Assembly: GCA_964413935.1 (NCBI GenBank)
Contig: CAYPTY010000005.1
Coordinates: 62,001 to 126,000 of the forward strand
From: CAYPTY01 sp964413935
GTDB lineage: Bacteria > Bacteroidota > Rhodothermia > Balneolales > Balneolaceae
DNA length: 64,000 nucleotides
Direction of reading: 5' to 3'
Both the position numbers and the translations under genes were made by a program. The notes beneath the pieces are model-generated. The model was given only the letters and a program-made list of their open reading frames with translations, did not search any database and was not told the origin of the DNA. Positions 1 through 7,898 of this stretch are shown in pieces (position 1 is the first letter of the stretch; the number at the start of each line of letters is the position of its first letter).

Positions 1-349
1 GGTATATATCCAGGTTATTGAGTGATTGGTCTCTGACAATGGTTGAAAAAAGATCAACAAACTCCTCTTTTCTCTCATTGCTGAGGGTATCATAGGTATC
101 CTGTAGTGCATAAGCCGCCATGGCTTCAAAATCGATGACCCCGTTGATCATTTCCTTGAGCTGTTCCCGCTGCTGATCGGTGTATTCTGTGCCTTCAGGA
201 CCAACCAGCTGCTTGATTTCCCGGTCTCTTTTCTCAAGAAAGTTCATCAGGCCATTCGTTTTTTCCTGTGCATTCACTGTTTCGAATGAAAGTGTTATCA
301 GGAAAATCCCTATAAAAGTGTAGATAGTATGTTTGAATAGTTTCATCAT
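1..349 (-). CDS. mlaC: MlaC-family phospholipid-binding protein, 3' end outside the window
   Basis: Only the first 116 residues are in the window. They begin MMKLFKHTIYTFIGIFLITL, a signal peptide ending near VNAQ, followed by a helical region with VIDFEAMAAYAL and LSNERKEEFVDLF. This matches the MlaC/Ttg2D family, periplasmic shuttles that carry phospholipids between the outer-membrane Mla complex and the inner-membrane MlaFEDB ABC transporter. The start codon overlaps the stop of the TolC-like gene upstream (ATGA, 346-349), so the two are translationally coupled. A second in-frame ATG follows at once (344-346). The family call rests on the N-terminal third only; the C-terminal half is not visible. 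Confidence 0.75.
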   Translation of the reverse strand, partial: MMKLFKHTIYTFIGIFLITLSFETVNAQEKTNGLMNFLEKRDREIKQLVGPEGTEYTDQQREQLKEMINGVIDFEAMAAYALQDTYDTLSNERKEEFVDLFSTIVRDQSLNNLDIY

Positions 350-1743
350 CGTGCTAAGGATTGAACTGAGAAACCAGCCGCTCTTAAAAGACGGGCATAG
401 TTAGTGTTGTATTCAAAAACGTACTCTTTCAGATTAAATTTTAATTCGAGTTCTTTTTGCAGGGCATCCACAAGATCTCTGCTGTTCCCTAATCCAAAAT
501 CATAGTCCAATTGTTCTTGTCTCAGCCACTCTTTTGTTTTAACAAGCGCTTCATCGGTTTGTACCACCTTCACTTCTGAAAGGGCTGCGTTTCTGTAGGC
601 ATCCCCCACTTCCACTATAATACCGTCTGATGCAGCTTCTTTCATCAGTCCAACCCTGCGCATTTCGATGCGGCTACGTTCAATGGAAGGCTTTATTGAA
701 AAGAAATTCAGATTCTGCCGGATAGTAATGAGGAAATTGGTATTAAAGGTATTCCCACGGTTAATGATAAAGGCATTTCTCTGCCGCGGGCGGATGGGAG
801 TACTTCTTAGGTTCGTTTCAGCACCAAGAATTACCTGAGGTAGGTTCTGTGCTCTTAAAGAGGATACATATTTTTCGAGCGCCTGCCTCCCGAATTCCAG
901 TCCTTTAAGCTCAGGCCGGTTACGCATTGCATAGATTTTATAGGTATCAACCGGTTCCAGCCCGTCACCCACAGTTTCCAGGTAGTCGGTTTCAGGTAGA
1001 TAAAGAGTAGTGCCATCGCTCCTGAGAACATACTGCCAGGTGTCTCCTATAAAATTCAGGCTCTGCTGTACCTCAGCCTGCTGAATCTTAAACTCTGACT
1101 TAAAAATTTCGAATTTGTACAGGTCGGAGTCGTCCAGATCCTCATCTCCCTCTTCCAGCGCATCATTAAGTGAATCCTCAATTTCATCAATTTTATCATT
1201 GGCTTCGGTAAGCAAGGCTTCTATCTCACGTGCAAGTACGTAACTGTAATAAAGATTAAATAGCCGAAGCTCCAGTTGATCCTGCTGGGCCTGGAATTGC
1301 TGTTCACTGGCTTCAATACCTGCTCGTGCCGCATCAACGGCTTTGTTTACTGCTCCCCAGGTGAATAAGGGCTGAGCTGCCCGAATACGTATTGCCGTGA
1401 ACATTCCAAAATTTTCCCAGTCGTTACGTGCTGTCGGGTCCAGATACCACTCTTCCTGGGGTAAACCACCAAAGGCTTTGACACCGGGAGCCAGACCATG
1501 ATCAGAGCGATATTCCAAAACCGGCAGATAGCGCTGCGCCTGTGCCTGATCGAGTCTGTTTTCAGCCAGTGAGACTCCGGTACGGTTGTACTGCATTTCA
1601 GCCGAGTTATCCAACGCCTTGTTTATAAACTCTATCAAACCGATTCTGACGGTATCCTGTGTCTGTGCAAGGGTTAGATCAACTTTTAAGCCAATAGAAA
1701 GGCTGAAAAGGACGAAAAGGAAAGCTTTTGTTATCATAATCAT
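346..1743 (-). CDS. TolC-like outer membrane efflux protein (OEP family)
   Basis: A 465-residue protein with a signal peptide (MIMITKAFLFVLFSLSIGLK to about LTLAQ) and two long helical OEP repeats. Heptad-like stretches lie around residues 35-60, 130-230, 280-310 and 360-450. TolC-type proteins form trimeric barrel-tunnels in the outer membrane and serve efflux pumps, type I secretion or related transport. Here the gene overlaps mlaC by 4 bases, so it probably works with an Mla-type lipid or solvent transport system rather than a drug pump; that role is inferred from context. The start is either M1 (1743) or M3. The roughly 50 bases between this start and the terminator at 1785-1813 must hold its promoter, but I see no convincing consensus. 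Confidence 0.85.
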   Translation of the reverse strand: MIMITKAFLFVLFSLSIGLKVDLTLAQTQDTVRIGLIEFINKALDNSAEMQYNRTGVSLAENRLDQAQAQRYLPVLEYRSDHGLAPGVKAFGGLPQEEWYLDPTARNDWENFGMFTAIRIRAAQPLFTWGAVNKAVDAARAGIEASEQQFQAQQDQLELRLFNLYYSYVLAREIEALLTEANDKIDEIEDSLNDALEEGDEDLDDSDLYKFEIFKSEFKIQQAEVQQSLNFIGDTWQYVLRSDGTTLYLPETDYLETVGDGLEPVDTYKIYAMRNRPELKGLEFGRQALEKYVSSLRAQNLPQVILGAETNLRSTPIRPRQRNAFIINRGNTFNTNFLITIRQNLNFFSIKPSIERSRIEMRRVGLMKEAASDGIIVEVGDAYRNAALSEVKVVQTDEALVKTKEWLRQEQLDYDFGLGNSRDLVDALQKELELKFNLKEYVFEYNTNYARLLRAAGFSVQSLAR

Positions 1744-1784
1744 TGGATCTGCGAAGTCAAACGTCAGAACCGGCGGTTTATTAA

Positions 1785-1813
1785 GTAAAATAAAAAAGCC
1801 CCTGAATCGGGGC
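1785..1813 (-). terminator. Intrinsic terminator after tRNA-Ser / atp operon
   Basis: On the minus strand a GCCCC / GGGGC stem with a six-base loop is followed by a run of six T and then ATTTTA. It lies just past the 3' end of tRNA-Ser and is the first terminator-like structure downstream of the atp genes. It would therefore end both the tRNA and the atp transcript. Confidence 0.85.
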
Positions 1814-1819
1814 TAGTTG

Positions 1820-1904
1820 CGGAGAGTGAGGGATTCGAACCCCCGGAGCCTTGCGGCTCAACGGTTTTCAAGACCGCCGCATTCGACCACTCTGCCAACT
1901 CTCC
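1820..1904 (-). tRNA. tRNA-Ser (anticodon UGA)
   Basis: An 85-base tRNA without encoded CCA. The 7-bp acceptor stem pairs GGAGAGT (1904-1898) with ACTCTCC (1827-1821), and the discriminator base is G (1820). The anticodon loop CTTGAAA has TGA at 1870-1868. A long variable arm (GAGCCGCAAGGCTC) and a T loop with GGTTCGAATCC follow. The long variable arm and UGA anticodon make this a class II serine tRNA reading UCA and related codons. Its first base directly follows the last base of the atpG stop codon (1905), so it has no room for its own promoter there and is probably cut from the atp transcript by RNase P, unless a promoter lies inside atpG. Confidence 0.95.
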
Positions 1905-2786
1905 TTAACTTTGTTCAAGTGCCTGAGCACCTGAAACAATCTCGGAAATTTCGGTCGTAATCGCGCTCTGTCTGGCCTGATTGTATTTCAGCTTCAGATC
2001 GCGTTCCAGTTCTTTTGCATTTTCAGTAGCACTGTCCATCGCGGTCATCCGGGCCCCCTGCTCGGCTGCATTTGATTCAAGTACTGCTCTCCAGAGCTGC
2101 ATATTTAAATACAAGGGAAGTAATTGGGCTACAATCGCTTCCGAACTAGGCTCATAAAGGTAATCAATAACTGCCTGAGATGCATCATCACTGAATGTCT
2201 CTGGATCAATAGGCAGTACCTTGTCAATGCGGCGAATTTGTGAAATCACCGATTTGAACTCATTAAAAGCGATATAAACCTCGTCATAATCACCGCTTTC
2301 AAACTGTTCGGTTGCCGCGGTCATGATTTCGGAGGTAGACTCATAATCCAGGTGGTCAAAGAATCCCGGATATTTCTCGCTCACCTCATAGTCTCTTTTA
2401 CCAAAATGAGCTGTCGCTTTTTTCCCGATGGTAACCAGTTGAAGCTCCCCGGTTTTTCGCTTTTGCTCATAAACTTCGGCAACCCACTTTTCAACTTCTT
2501 TAAAAAGGTTATTGTTGAAACCACCGCATAATCCACGGTCAGATCCAACCACAATCAGCAGGACTTTATTGATTTCATCCCGCTTTTCGAAAAGAGGATT
2601 TGAGGGATTGGATGAACTCAGGCGACTAACCACATCCTGCAGCTTTCTGGTGAAAGGACGGGCTTGTATGATGCGATCCTGTGCCTTTCTCAGTTTAGCC
2701 GCAGCCACCATTTTCATGGCTTTTGTGATCTGCTGCGTATTCTGGATAGATGATATCCGGTTCCGTATGTCGCGTAGGTTAGGCAT
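1905..2786 (-). CDS. atpG: F1F0 ATP synthase subunit gamma
   Basis: The 293-residue gamma subunit is the central rotor shaft that turns inside the alpha3beta3 head. The N-terminal helix begins MPNLRDIRNRISSIQNTQQI and continues ITKAMKMVAAAKLRKAQ, the family signature. The C-terminal helix has the matching conserved segment (ARMTAMDSATENA, then YNQARQSAITTEISEIVSGA). Between them lies the Rossmann-like domain with GSDRGLCGGFNNN. Length is normal. It is the last protein gene of the atp operon; its start is 3 bases after the atpA stop, and its own stop touches tRNA-Ser. The genes for beta (atpD) and epsilon (atpC), which often follow gamma, are not in this window. Confidence 0.97.
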   Translation of the reverse strand: MPNLRDIRNRISSIQNTQQITKAMKMVAAAKLRKAQDRIIQARPFTRKLQDVVSRLSSSNPSNPLFEKRDEINKVLLIVVGSDRGLCGGFNNNLFKEVEKWVAEVYEQKRKTGELQLVTIGKKATAHFGKRDYEVSEKYPGFFDHLDYESTSEIMTAATEQFESGDYDEVYIAFNEFKSVISQIRRIDKVLPIDPETFSDDASQAVIDYLYEPSSEAIVAQLLPLYLNMQLWRAVLESNAAEQGARMTAMDSATENAKELERDLKLKYNQARQSAITTEISEIVSGAQALEQS

Positions 2787-2789
2787 CGA

Positions 2790-4409
2790 TCAGGATTCCT
2801 CTTCTACCGCTATCAGTTGTTCAATGATATTTTCAGCCTCTTTGATGATTTCAGCACCAAAATCCTCACTAAGGACACCGCTTTTCGCCAGATTTGACAT
2901 TTCATCTGCATGGCGGACGGTGGCCGCTTCGATCAGCTGGTTTTCAAATTCACGGATGGAAGTAACCGGAAGTTTGTCAAGCAAACCTTCAGCATTCACT
3001 TTCAGCAGAATGATTTGCTGTTCAACCGGCAGTGGTTGGTAAACATTTTGTTTCAGCAATTCAGCTGTTCGCTCACCACGACGGAGCTGAGCCTGAGTAG
3101 CCGGATCCAGATCAGAACCGAATTTTGCAAATGCTTCCAGTTCACGGTACTGGGCCAAATCAAGCTTCAGTGTACCTGAAAGTTTTCTCATGGATTTTAC
3201 CTGAGCTGAACCACCCACACGAGATACGGAGATACCCACATCAATTGCCGGACGAATACCGGAGTTGAATAAATCGGTATCCAGGAAGATCTGACCGTCG
3301 GTAATGGAGATCACGTTGGTGGGGATGTAAGCAGATACGTCACCAGCCTGTGTTTCAATCACAGGCAATGCAGTAAGGGATCCCCCACCTTTCACCATCG
3401 GCTTCAGTGCTTCAGGTATGTTATTCATTTGCTGAGCTACACCATTATCATCAATGATTTTTGCGGCACGCTCCAGCAGGCGGCTGTGGAGATAGAATAC
3501 ATCACCCGGATATGCTTCCCGTCCCGGAGGTCTTTTCAATAACAAGGAAAGTTCACGGTAGGCTACAGCCTGTTTTGAAAGATCATCATAGATAACCAGG
3601 GCGTGTCGGCCGGTATCACGGAAATATTCACCAATGGTGGCACCGGCAAAAGGAGCGATGTAGCGAAGTGGAGCTGAGGTAGAAGCAGCTGCAGATACAA
3701 TTACCGTGTACTCAAGTGCGCCGGTTTCCTCCAGTGTCTTGGCGATACTAGCAATGGTGGAACCTTTTTGTCCAACAGCTACATAAATACAGAATACAGG
3801 TTTATCAGAATCCTGTGTGGCACGCTGGTTGATGATAGTGTCAATGGCAACAGAAGTTTTACCCGTCTGACGGTCACCGATAATCAGCTCACGCTGACCG
3901 CGACCGATCGGAATAAGTGAGTCGATGGCTTTGATACCGGTCTGAAGAGGCTCGTTTACCGGCTGCCGGTAAATTACACCCGGTGCCTTACGTTCCAGCG
4001 GCAGTTCAATGGTATCGCCACTGATGGGGCCTTTACCGTCAAGCGGATTACCCAGTGGATCAATAACACGGCCCAGCACGCCCTCACCTACATTGATAGA
4101 GGCAATAGACTTGGTTCTCTTAACGGTATGGCCTTCCTGAACAGAGCTCGCGGTACCAAAAAGTACGATACCAACATTGTCCTCTTCCAGGTTAAGAACC
4201 ATTCCGGTTACTGCTTTGCCGTTTTCATCTTTGGAATCGGGCAGTTCAACCAGTTCACCTGCCTGAACCTTAGATAAGCCATACACGCGTGCGATACCGT
4301 CACCTACCTCAAGTACGGTTCCCACATCATAAACATCCGCCTCATTATCGAAGCCGGATAGTTGTTTGCGTAAAATGGCTGAAACTTCGTCGGGTCTTAC
4401 TTGACTCAT
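2790..4409 (-). CDS. atpA: F1F0 ATP synthase subunit alpha
   Basis: The 539-residue non-catalytic nucleotide-binding subunit of the F1 head. The order is an N-terminal beta-barrel (about 25-95), the nucleotide-binding domain with P-loop GDRQTGKT (178-185), and a C-terminal helical domain. The segment GIRPAIDVGISVSRVGG is the ATPase alpha/beta signature. It sits between atpH (32-base gap) and atpG (3-base gap) in the usual order. The protein is a little longer than the E. coli subunit because of a short acidic C-terminal tail (IIEQLIAVEEES). Nothing suggests loss of function. Confidence 0.98.
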   Translation of the reverse strand: MSQVRPDEVSAILRKQLSGFDNEADVYDVGTVLEVGDGIARVYGLSKVQAGELVELPDSKDENGKAVTGMVLNLEEDNVGIVLFGTASSVQEGHTVKRTKSIASINVGEGVLGRVIDPLGNPLDGKGPISGDTIELPLERKAPGVIYRQPVNEPLQTGIKAIDSLIPIGRGQRELIIGDRQTGKTSVAIDTIINQRATQDSDKPVFCIYVAVGQKGSTIASIAKTLEETGALEYTVIVSAAASTSAPLRYIAPFAGATIGEYFRDTGRHALVIYDDLSKQAVAYRELSLLLKRPPGREAYPGDVFYLHSRLLERAAKIIDDNGVAQQMNNIPEALKPMVKGGGSLTALPVIETQAGDVSAYIPTNVISITDGQIFLDTDLFNSGIRPAIDVGISVSRVGGSAQVKSMRKLSGTLKLDLAQYRELEAFAKFGSDLDPATQAQLRRGERTAELLKQNVYQPLPVEQQIILLKVNAEGLLDKLPVTSIREFENQLIEAATVRHADEMSNLAKSGVLSEDFGAEIIKEAENIIEQLIAVEEES

Positions 4410-4441
4410 TTTATCTTCTGTAAAGTGTATTATTTAAAAAG

Positions 4442-4987
4442 TTAGGTTGCGGATTCCATGAGGGATTCCTTCAGGCGATCCAACTGATGCCTGATCGTGC
4501 CATCGATAATGGTATCACCGATTTTCACAGCCAGTCCGCCTTTCAATTCGGCGTCTGTACTGAAACTGAATTCAACTGTTTTACTGAGTTCTTTCTCCAG
4601 TTTCGTTTTCAGCGCCTGCACCTGCTTCTGATCCAGATCGTAAGCCGTCATCACTTCAATATCCAGGATACCAGCCGCCTTTTTGTAGGCTTCAACATAA
4701 GCAGCCGCAATCTGATGCATAATAGCTTCTCTTTTCTTGGAAGCGATCAGATCAATGAATCTGTATGTTATTGGCTGAACCTTACCCTCAAATACCTGGC
4801 GAAGAATCGCCTGTTTGTCATCATATTTGATGATCGGACTTTTCAGAGCAAGTAAGAGCTCCCGGTTATCCACTATGGTTGACCGGATCAGCTCCATATC
4901 TTCCATCACCTTATCGGTTATACCATCTTCCTGAGTAAGCTCAAGCAGTGCAATGGCATAACGTTGTGCGGCTTTGGATACTAGCAT
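4442..4987 (-). CDS. atpH: F1F0 ATP synthase subunit delta
   Basis: The 181-residue delta subunit (OSCP) clamps the peripheral b-stalk to the top of the alpha3beta3 head. The N-terminal helical bundle starts MLVSKAAQRYAIALLELTQE and contains the typical LALKSPII segment. The C-terminal part has the conserved LKGGLAVKIGDTIIDGTI signature followed by a basic-acidic helix. It lies between atpF (10 bases) and atpA (32 bases), as in most bacteria. Length and motifs are ordinary. Confidence 0.96.
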   Translation of the reverse strand: MLVSKAAQRYAIALLELTQEDGITDKVMEDMELIRSTIVDNRELLLALKSPIIKYDDKQAILRQVFEGKVQPITYRFIDLIASKKREAIMHQIAAAYVEAYKKAAGILDIEVMTAYDLDQKQVQALKTKLEKELSKTVEFSFSTDAELKGGLAVKIGDTIIDGTIRHQLDRLKESLMESAT

Positions 4988-4997
4988 GAATCAGTGC

Positions 4998-5519
4998 TTA
5001 GTTGGTTGAAATTTCGTTGATGAAATCATCAACGATCTTTTTGTTTTTCTTCTCGTCGAGTTCGGCATCAAGGATTCTGGAGGCAGATTCAATAGCCAGG
5101 GCAGCCACTTCCTTGCGGAGTTCATCAAGCGCCTGTTTCTTCTCCTGCTCGATGGTGTGACGTGCATTTTCCAGTAGCTGTTCAGCTTCCTCTTTGGCTT
5201 TTGCGATACGCTCTGCGCGAACCTTGTCGGCCTGTTCTATGGCATCCTTATGAATCTGCTGAGCTTTAGCCTCTGCTTCACGCAGAGCTTTTTTGTTGTC
5301 TTTAGAGATCTGCTCAGCTTTTTCGAGCGCTTTTTCCGCAGAAGCAAGGGAGTCCTTGATTCTGTTTTCACGCTCCACAAGCGAATTCATAATCGGAGGC
5401 ACCGCGAACTTGGACATCACCCAGATGAACAGAATCATCGAGACGAGCACCCAAATGGCGAAACCGGGATTGAAGGCCAGCAGACCTCCTCCACCGCCTC
5501 CTGCTAACAGAATAATCAT
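4998..5519 (-). CDS. atpF: F1F0 ATP synthase subunit b
   Basis: The 173-residue peripheral stalk subunit has one N-terminal membrane segment (about 15-38, FAIWVLVSMILFIWVM) and then a long charged coiled coil to residue 165. The extreme N-terminus has an unusual glycine run (LAGGGGGGLL) before the membrane helix. Two copies normally form the stator joining subunit a to delta/alpha. The coil is rich in Ala, Glu and Lys (EKALEKAEQ, AEAKAQQIHKDAIEQAD), as expected. The gene is 19 bases after atpE and 10 before atpH. No second, b'-type gene is present. Confidence 0.95.
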   Translation of the reverse strand: MIILLAGGGGGGLLAFNPGFAIWVLVSMILFIWVMSKFAVPPIMNSLVERENRIKDSLASAEKALEKAEQISKDNKKALREAEAKAQQIHKDAIEQADKVRAERIAKAKEEAEQLLENARHTIEQEKKQALDELRKEVAALAIESASRILDAELDEKKNKKIVDDFINEISTN

Positions 5520-5538
5520 ATTCTAAGCAGTTTGCGGA

Positions 5539-5763
5539 TTAACCTTGACCTACACCAAGCGCGAGCAGGATACAGATAACCGCACCGAGCAGAGCTACAC
5601 CCTCGATGAAAGCGGCAGTCAGAATCATGGCACCACGAATGTCGCCTGAAGCTTCTGGCTGACGTGCGATGCTCTCAGTTGCTGCTTTACCGATCATACC
5701 GATGCCAATTCCAGCTCCGATTGCTACGATTCCAGCTCCAATACCAGCTGCTAAAAGTCCCAT
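5539..5763 (-). CDS. atpE: F1F0 ATP synthase subunit c
   Basis: The 74-residue proteolipid of the rotor ring consists of two membrane helices joined by the RQPE loop (34-37). The first helix carries alternating glycines (G16, G18, G20, G22) for tight packing. The second carries the ion-binding carboxylate E54 in AAFIEGVALLGA. The residue after E54 is Gly rather than Ser/Thr, and the glutamine expected in helix 1 of sodium-type rings is absent, which points to proton coupling (family knowledge, not measured). A clear ribosome-binding site (AAGG, 8 bases upstream) precedes the ATG, fitting the high expression c subunits need. Confidence 0.97.
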   Translation of the reverse strand: MGLLAAGIGAGIVAIGAGIGIGMIGKAATESIARQPEASGDIRGAMILTAAFIEGVALLGAVICILLALGVGQG

Positions 5764-5810
5764 AGTTATTACCTTGTTATGTTTGTTTGAAGTTTTGGGT
5801 TTTTAGAAAA

Positions 5811-6851
5811 TCAATGTGCATGAATCTCTTCATGGTCATGTTCATGCGATTCAGCCGCCATCCCGATAAATACCGCAGACAGCAGGGTGAAAATGTAAGC
5901 CTGCAAGAGGGCTACAAAAACTTTCAGTGCATACAGTACCACTGTGAGGGCAACTGAAAAGAGAGAAACTCCGTATCCGGCCACATTGCCGAATAAATCG
6001 CCGAAAATAAAAATCAGTCCCAGAATGGCGATGATCATAATTTTACCGGAGAGCATGTTTGCAAAAAGTCGAATTGCGAGGGCGAATGGCTTTGTAAACA
6101 GTCCAACAATCTCAACAGGTATCATGAGGAACTTCACCCCCACAGGCACACCCGGAAACCAGAATACATGCTGCCAGTGATCTTTGGTTCCGCTGAATTG
6201 CGTGATCACGAAGGTGATGATTGCCAGGGTAGCCGTTACGGTAATATCCGCCGTCGCGGTTGCGGCCCAGGGAAGCAGGCCAAATAAATTCATAAAAGAA
6301 ATCCCCATAAACATGGTAAACAGATAGGGCACGTACCGATCAGCCTTTTCTTCGGGGATATTATTTCGGGCTACATCATCCCGGATAAATACAAATAGCA
6401 CCTCAAACAGGTTTTGAAATGCACCTTTTGGCTCCGTTTCGGTTCCCACGCCTTTTCTGTACCGGTTAGCAGCCATGATGGTGAGCATAATGGCCAGCCC
6501 CATTCCAAACCAGAAATAAACAAGGTGGGAGGTAATCGAGAAATCCATCAGGATGTGTGCTCCATTTGTCGGAGTCAGTACATGGTCCACATCTTCAAAC
6601 TTGCCGGAATCCACTGCTTTGTAGGTTGAGGCAAAAAACTCCAGGGAGGTACTTCCATCGGCATCCTCAAGTAAAATAATTCGTGGTAACGGAACTTTGA
6701 TGGAGAAAAAGTTAAAATAATCGTGGTCAGCAACGGTGCCCAGCACATCTATCGGCGCCTCACTCTCACTTTTCTCTGCGGCAGTTAGATTGGTAGAATT
6801 AAATGTGATGAAAAGGATCAGTAGAAACAGGCGACGCAGGGTCTTTGTCAT
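5811..6851 (-). CDS. atpB: F1F0 ATP synthase subunit a, with N-terminal extension and His-rich tail
   Basis: The 346-residue stator subunit forms the two proton half-channels. The essential arginine is R261 in LAIRLFANMLSGK. The membrane helices start near residue 110. The first 25 residues (MTKTLRRLFLLILFITFNST to LTAAE) look like a cleavable signal peptide, followed by an 80-residue hydrophilic region; this extension is common in Bacteroidota-type subunit a and makes the protein about 75 residues longer than the E. coli subunit. The last 14 residues (ESHEHDHEEIHAH) hold five histidines and could bind metal or sense pH, but no function is known. The start codon overlaps the AtpI-like gene by 4 bases. 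Confidence 0.96.
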   Translation of the reverse strand: MTKTLRRLFLLILFITFNSTNLTAAEKSESEAPIDVLGTVADHDYFNFFSIKVPLPRIILLEDADGSTSLEFFASTYKAVDSGKFEDVDHVLTPTNGAHILMDFSITSHLVYFWFGMGLAIMLTIMAANRYRKGVGTETEPKGAFQNLFEVLFVFIRDDVARNNIPEEKADRYVPYLFTMFMGISFMNLFGLLPWAATATADITVTATLAIITFVITQFSGTKDHWQHVFWFPGVPVGVKFLMIPVEIVGLFTKPFALAIRLFANMLSGKIMIIAILGLIFIFGDLFGNVAGYGVSLFSVALTVVLYALKVFVALLQAYIFTLLSAVFIGMAAESHEHDHEEIHAH

Positions 6852-7222
6852 TGCTTTTGATTGCTGTGTCTTTGCAGTGATATATTGAAAAAAACCATTT
6901 CCGTTACAGATTGGCTAAGATACGAAATCAGAAAAGAAACTGTAAAGTAAATTTCGTCTATTTTTGTGACTCCTAAAAGCAAGGCGAGTACTCCCAGCAC
7001 CAGAAAAAACCGGACGAAAAGAGAAAAGAAGAAAGCTCTGACAAATATGCTTTGTTCAGCATCAAAAAAACGATCGATCACAAACATTCCGCTAACGGAA
7101 AAAATAGAGCTGAGCATATAACCGGAGAATACGGCTACTGCCTGTTCAACGGATAAAATAAAAAACAGCAATGCCGGCAGGATTGCTGCAATCAATACAA
7201 GTGAAAAGAACTTTCTGAACAC
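6848..7222 (-). CDS. AtpI-like small membrane protein of the ATP synthase operon
   Basis: A 124-residue protein with four predicted membrane segments (about 5-25, 27-48, 62-84, 90-112) and a short polar C-terminus (NISLQRHSNQKQ). Its size, topology and position between atpZ and atpB fit the ATP synthase I-type subunits, which help assemble the c-ring or supply Mg2+/Ca2+. Sequence resemblance is weak, so the call rests mainly on position. It overlaps atpB by 4 bases and starts 3 bases after the atpZ stop, so all three are co-translated. Confidence 0.6.
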   Translation of the reverse strand: MFRKFFSLVLIAAILPALLFFILSVEQAVAVFSGYMLSSIFSVSGMFVIDRFFDAEQSIFVRAFFFSLFVRFFLVLGVLALLLGVTKIDEIYFTVSFLISYLSQSVTEMVFFNISLQRHSNQKQ

Positions 7223-7225
7223 GCG

Positions 7226-7411
7226 CTAATCTTCTTTGAAGGTATTTTTGTAGATGCGCATGAAAGTTAAGAAAAGCAGCACTAAACCGACCAGGATTCC
7301 TGCCAAAATACCTATGGGTGAGCTATCGAAATAGACATCCGCATAATATCCGGCCAGTATGGGTATGGCTAAAGCCACCGCAATCTCGGCGCCCAGGCCG
7401 AGATATTGCAT
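7226..7411 (-). CDS. atpZ: AtpZ/AtpI family protein
   Basis: A 61-residue two-helix membrane protein (MQYLGLGAEIAVALAIPILA, then a short loop with DSSPIGILAGI and a second helix ending FMRIYKNTFKED). This pattern fits the AtpZ (F0F1-ATPase gene 1) family, which forms a small cation channel or assembly factor with AtpI. Homologues often begin some residues before the YxxYLGLG motif. Upstream in-frame codons here (KFLPKKY) would fit such an N-terminus but offer only CTG or ATT as starts, so I keep the ATG. The gap to bactofilin is 35 bases. Confidence 0.7.
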   Translation of the reverse strand: MQYLGLGAEIAVALAIPILAGYYADVYFDSSPIGILAGILVGLVLLFLTFMRIYKNTFKED

Positions 7412-7446
7412 ATATTTCTTTGGCAGGAACTTAATGGAACTGTGAG

Positions 7447-7887
7447 TTAGGCTGTTTTCACCTTTGAGCTCTCAGATTTGGAATCATCGGACTTCAGGGC
7501 CTGAATATTGGCATCTGTGCCCATGCGGCATGCACCATTAATCTTGGCACCCTCTTCTACCAGCAACGACTTAGTGTAGATATTGCCATCCACAACGGCT
7601 GAGTTTCGAAGTATGAGCTTTTCAGAGATTCGGACTTCGCCTTCCAGCCGGCCAGCAATATCGGCTTCGGCTGATTTTACATCGCCTTTGATACGTCCTG
7701 AAGATGTGAGTATCAGTTTTCCTTTGGAAACTGCCTCCCCTTCAATGGTACCTGCAATTCGGATATCGGAGTTACTGTTGATGTTACCGTTCACTTTGGT
7801 TCCTTCACTGATGATGTTAATCGTTGGGGTACTGTTATTCGTTGAATTAGCCACAGTTTTTTGATTGGTCTTTTTCTGGTTAAACAT
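7447..7887 (-). CDS. Bactofilin (polymer-forming cytoskeletal protein)
   Basis: A 146-residue protein. A disordered, Asn/Thr-rich N-terminus (1-28) precedes a right-handed beta-helix core (about 28-125) with short repeats such as GTKVNGNINS, GTIEGEAVSK, GRIKGDVKS, GRLEGEVRIS and VVDGNIYTKS, then a Ser/Lys-rich tail. Bactofilins polymerise without nucleotide and recruit cell-wall enzymes to set cell shape. The gene follows the M23 peptidase by 11 bases. This pairing is known from other bacteria, such as Helicobacter CcmA with Csd peptidases, and suggests that the two proteins act together in wall shaping. Confidence 0.93.
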   Translation of the reverse strand: MFNQKKTNQKTVANSTNNSTPTINIISEGTKVNGNINSNSDIRIAGTIEGEAVSKGKLILTSSGRIKGDVKSAEADIAGRLEGEVRISEKLILRNSAVVDGNIYTKSLLVEEGAKINGACRMGTDANIQALKSDDSKSESSKVKTA

Positions 7888-7898
7888 GTCCTTTTTCC

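Noticed and set aside
1586..1816. Plus-strand open frame opposite the TolC-like gene start
   Set aside because: It lies across the signal-peptide region of a well supported gene and the terminator; composition is not protein-like.
5250..5526. Plus-strand open frames opposite atpF
   Set aside because: They are mirror frames of the charged coiled coil; atpF is certain.
5539..5763. Sodium-type c subunit
   Set aside because: The residue after E54 is Gly and the helix-1 glutamine of sodium rings is absent, so proton coupling is more likely.
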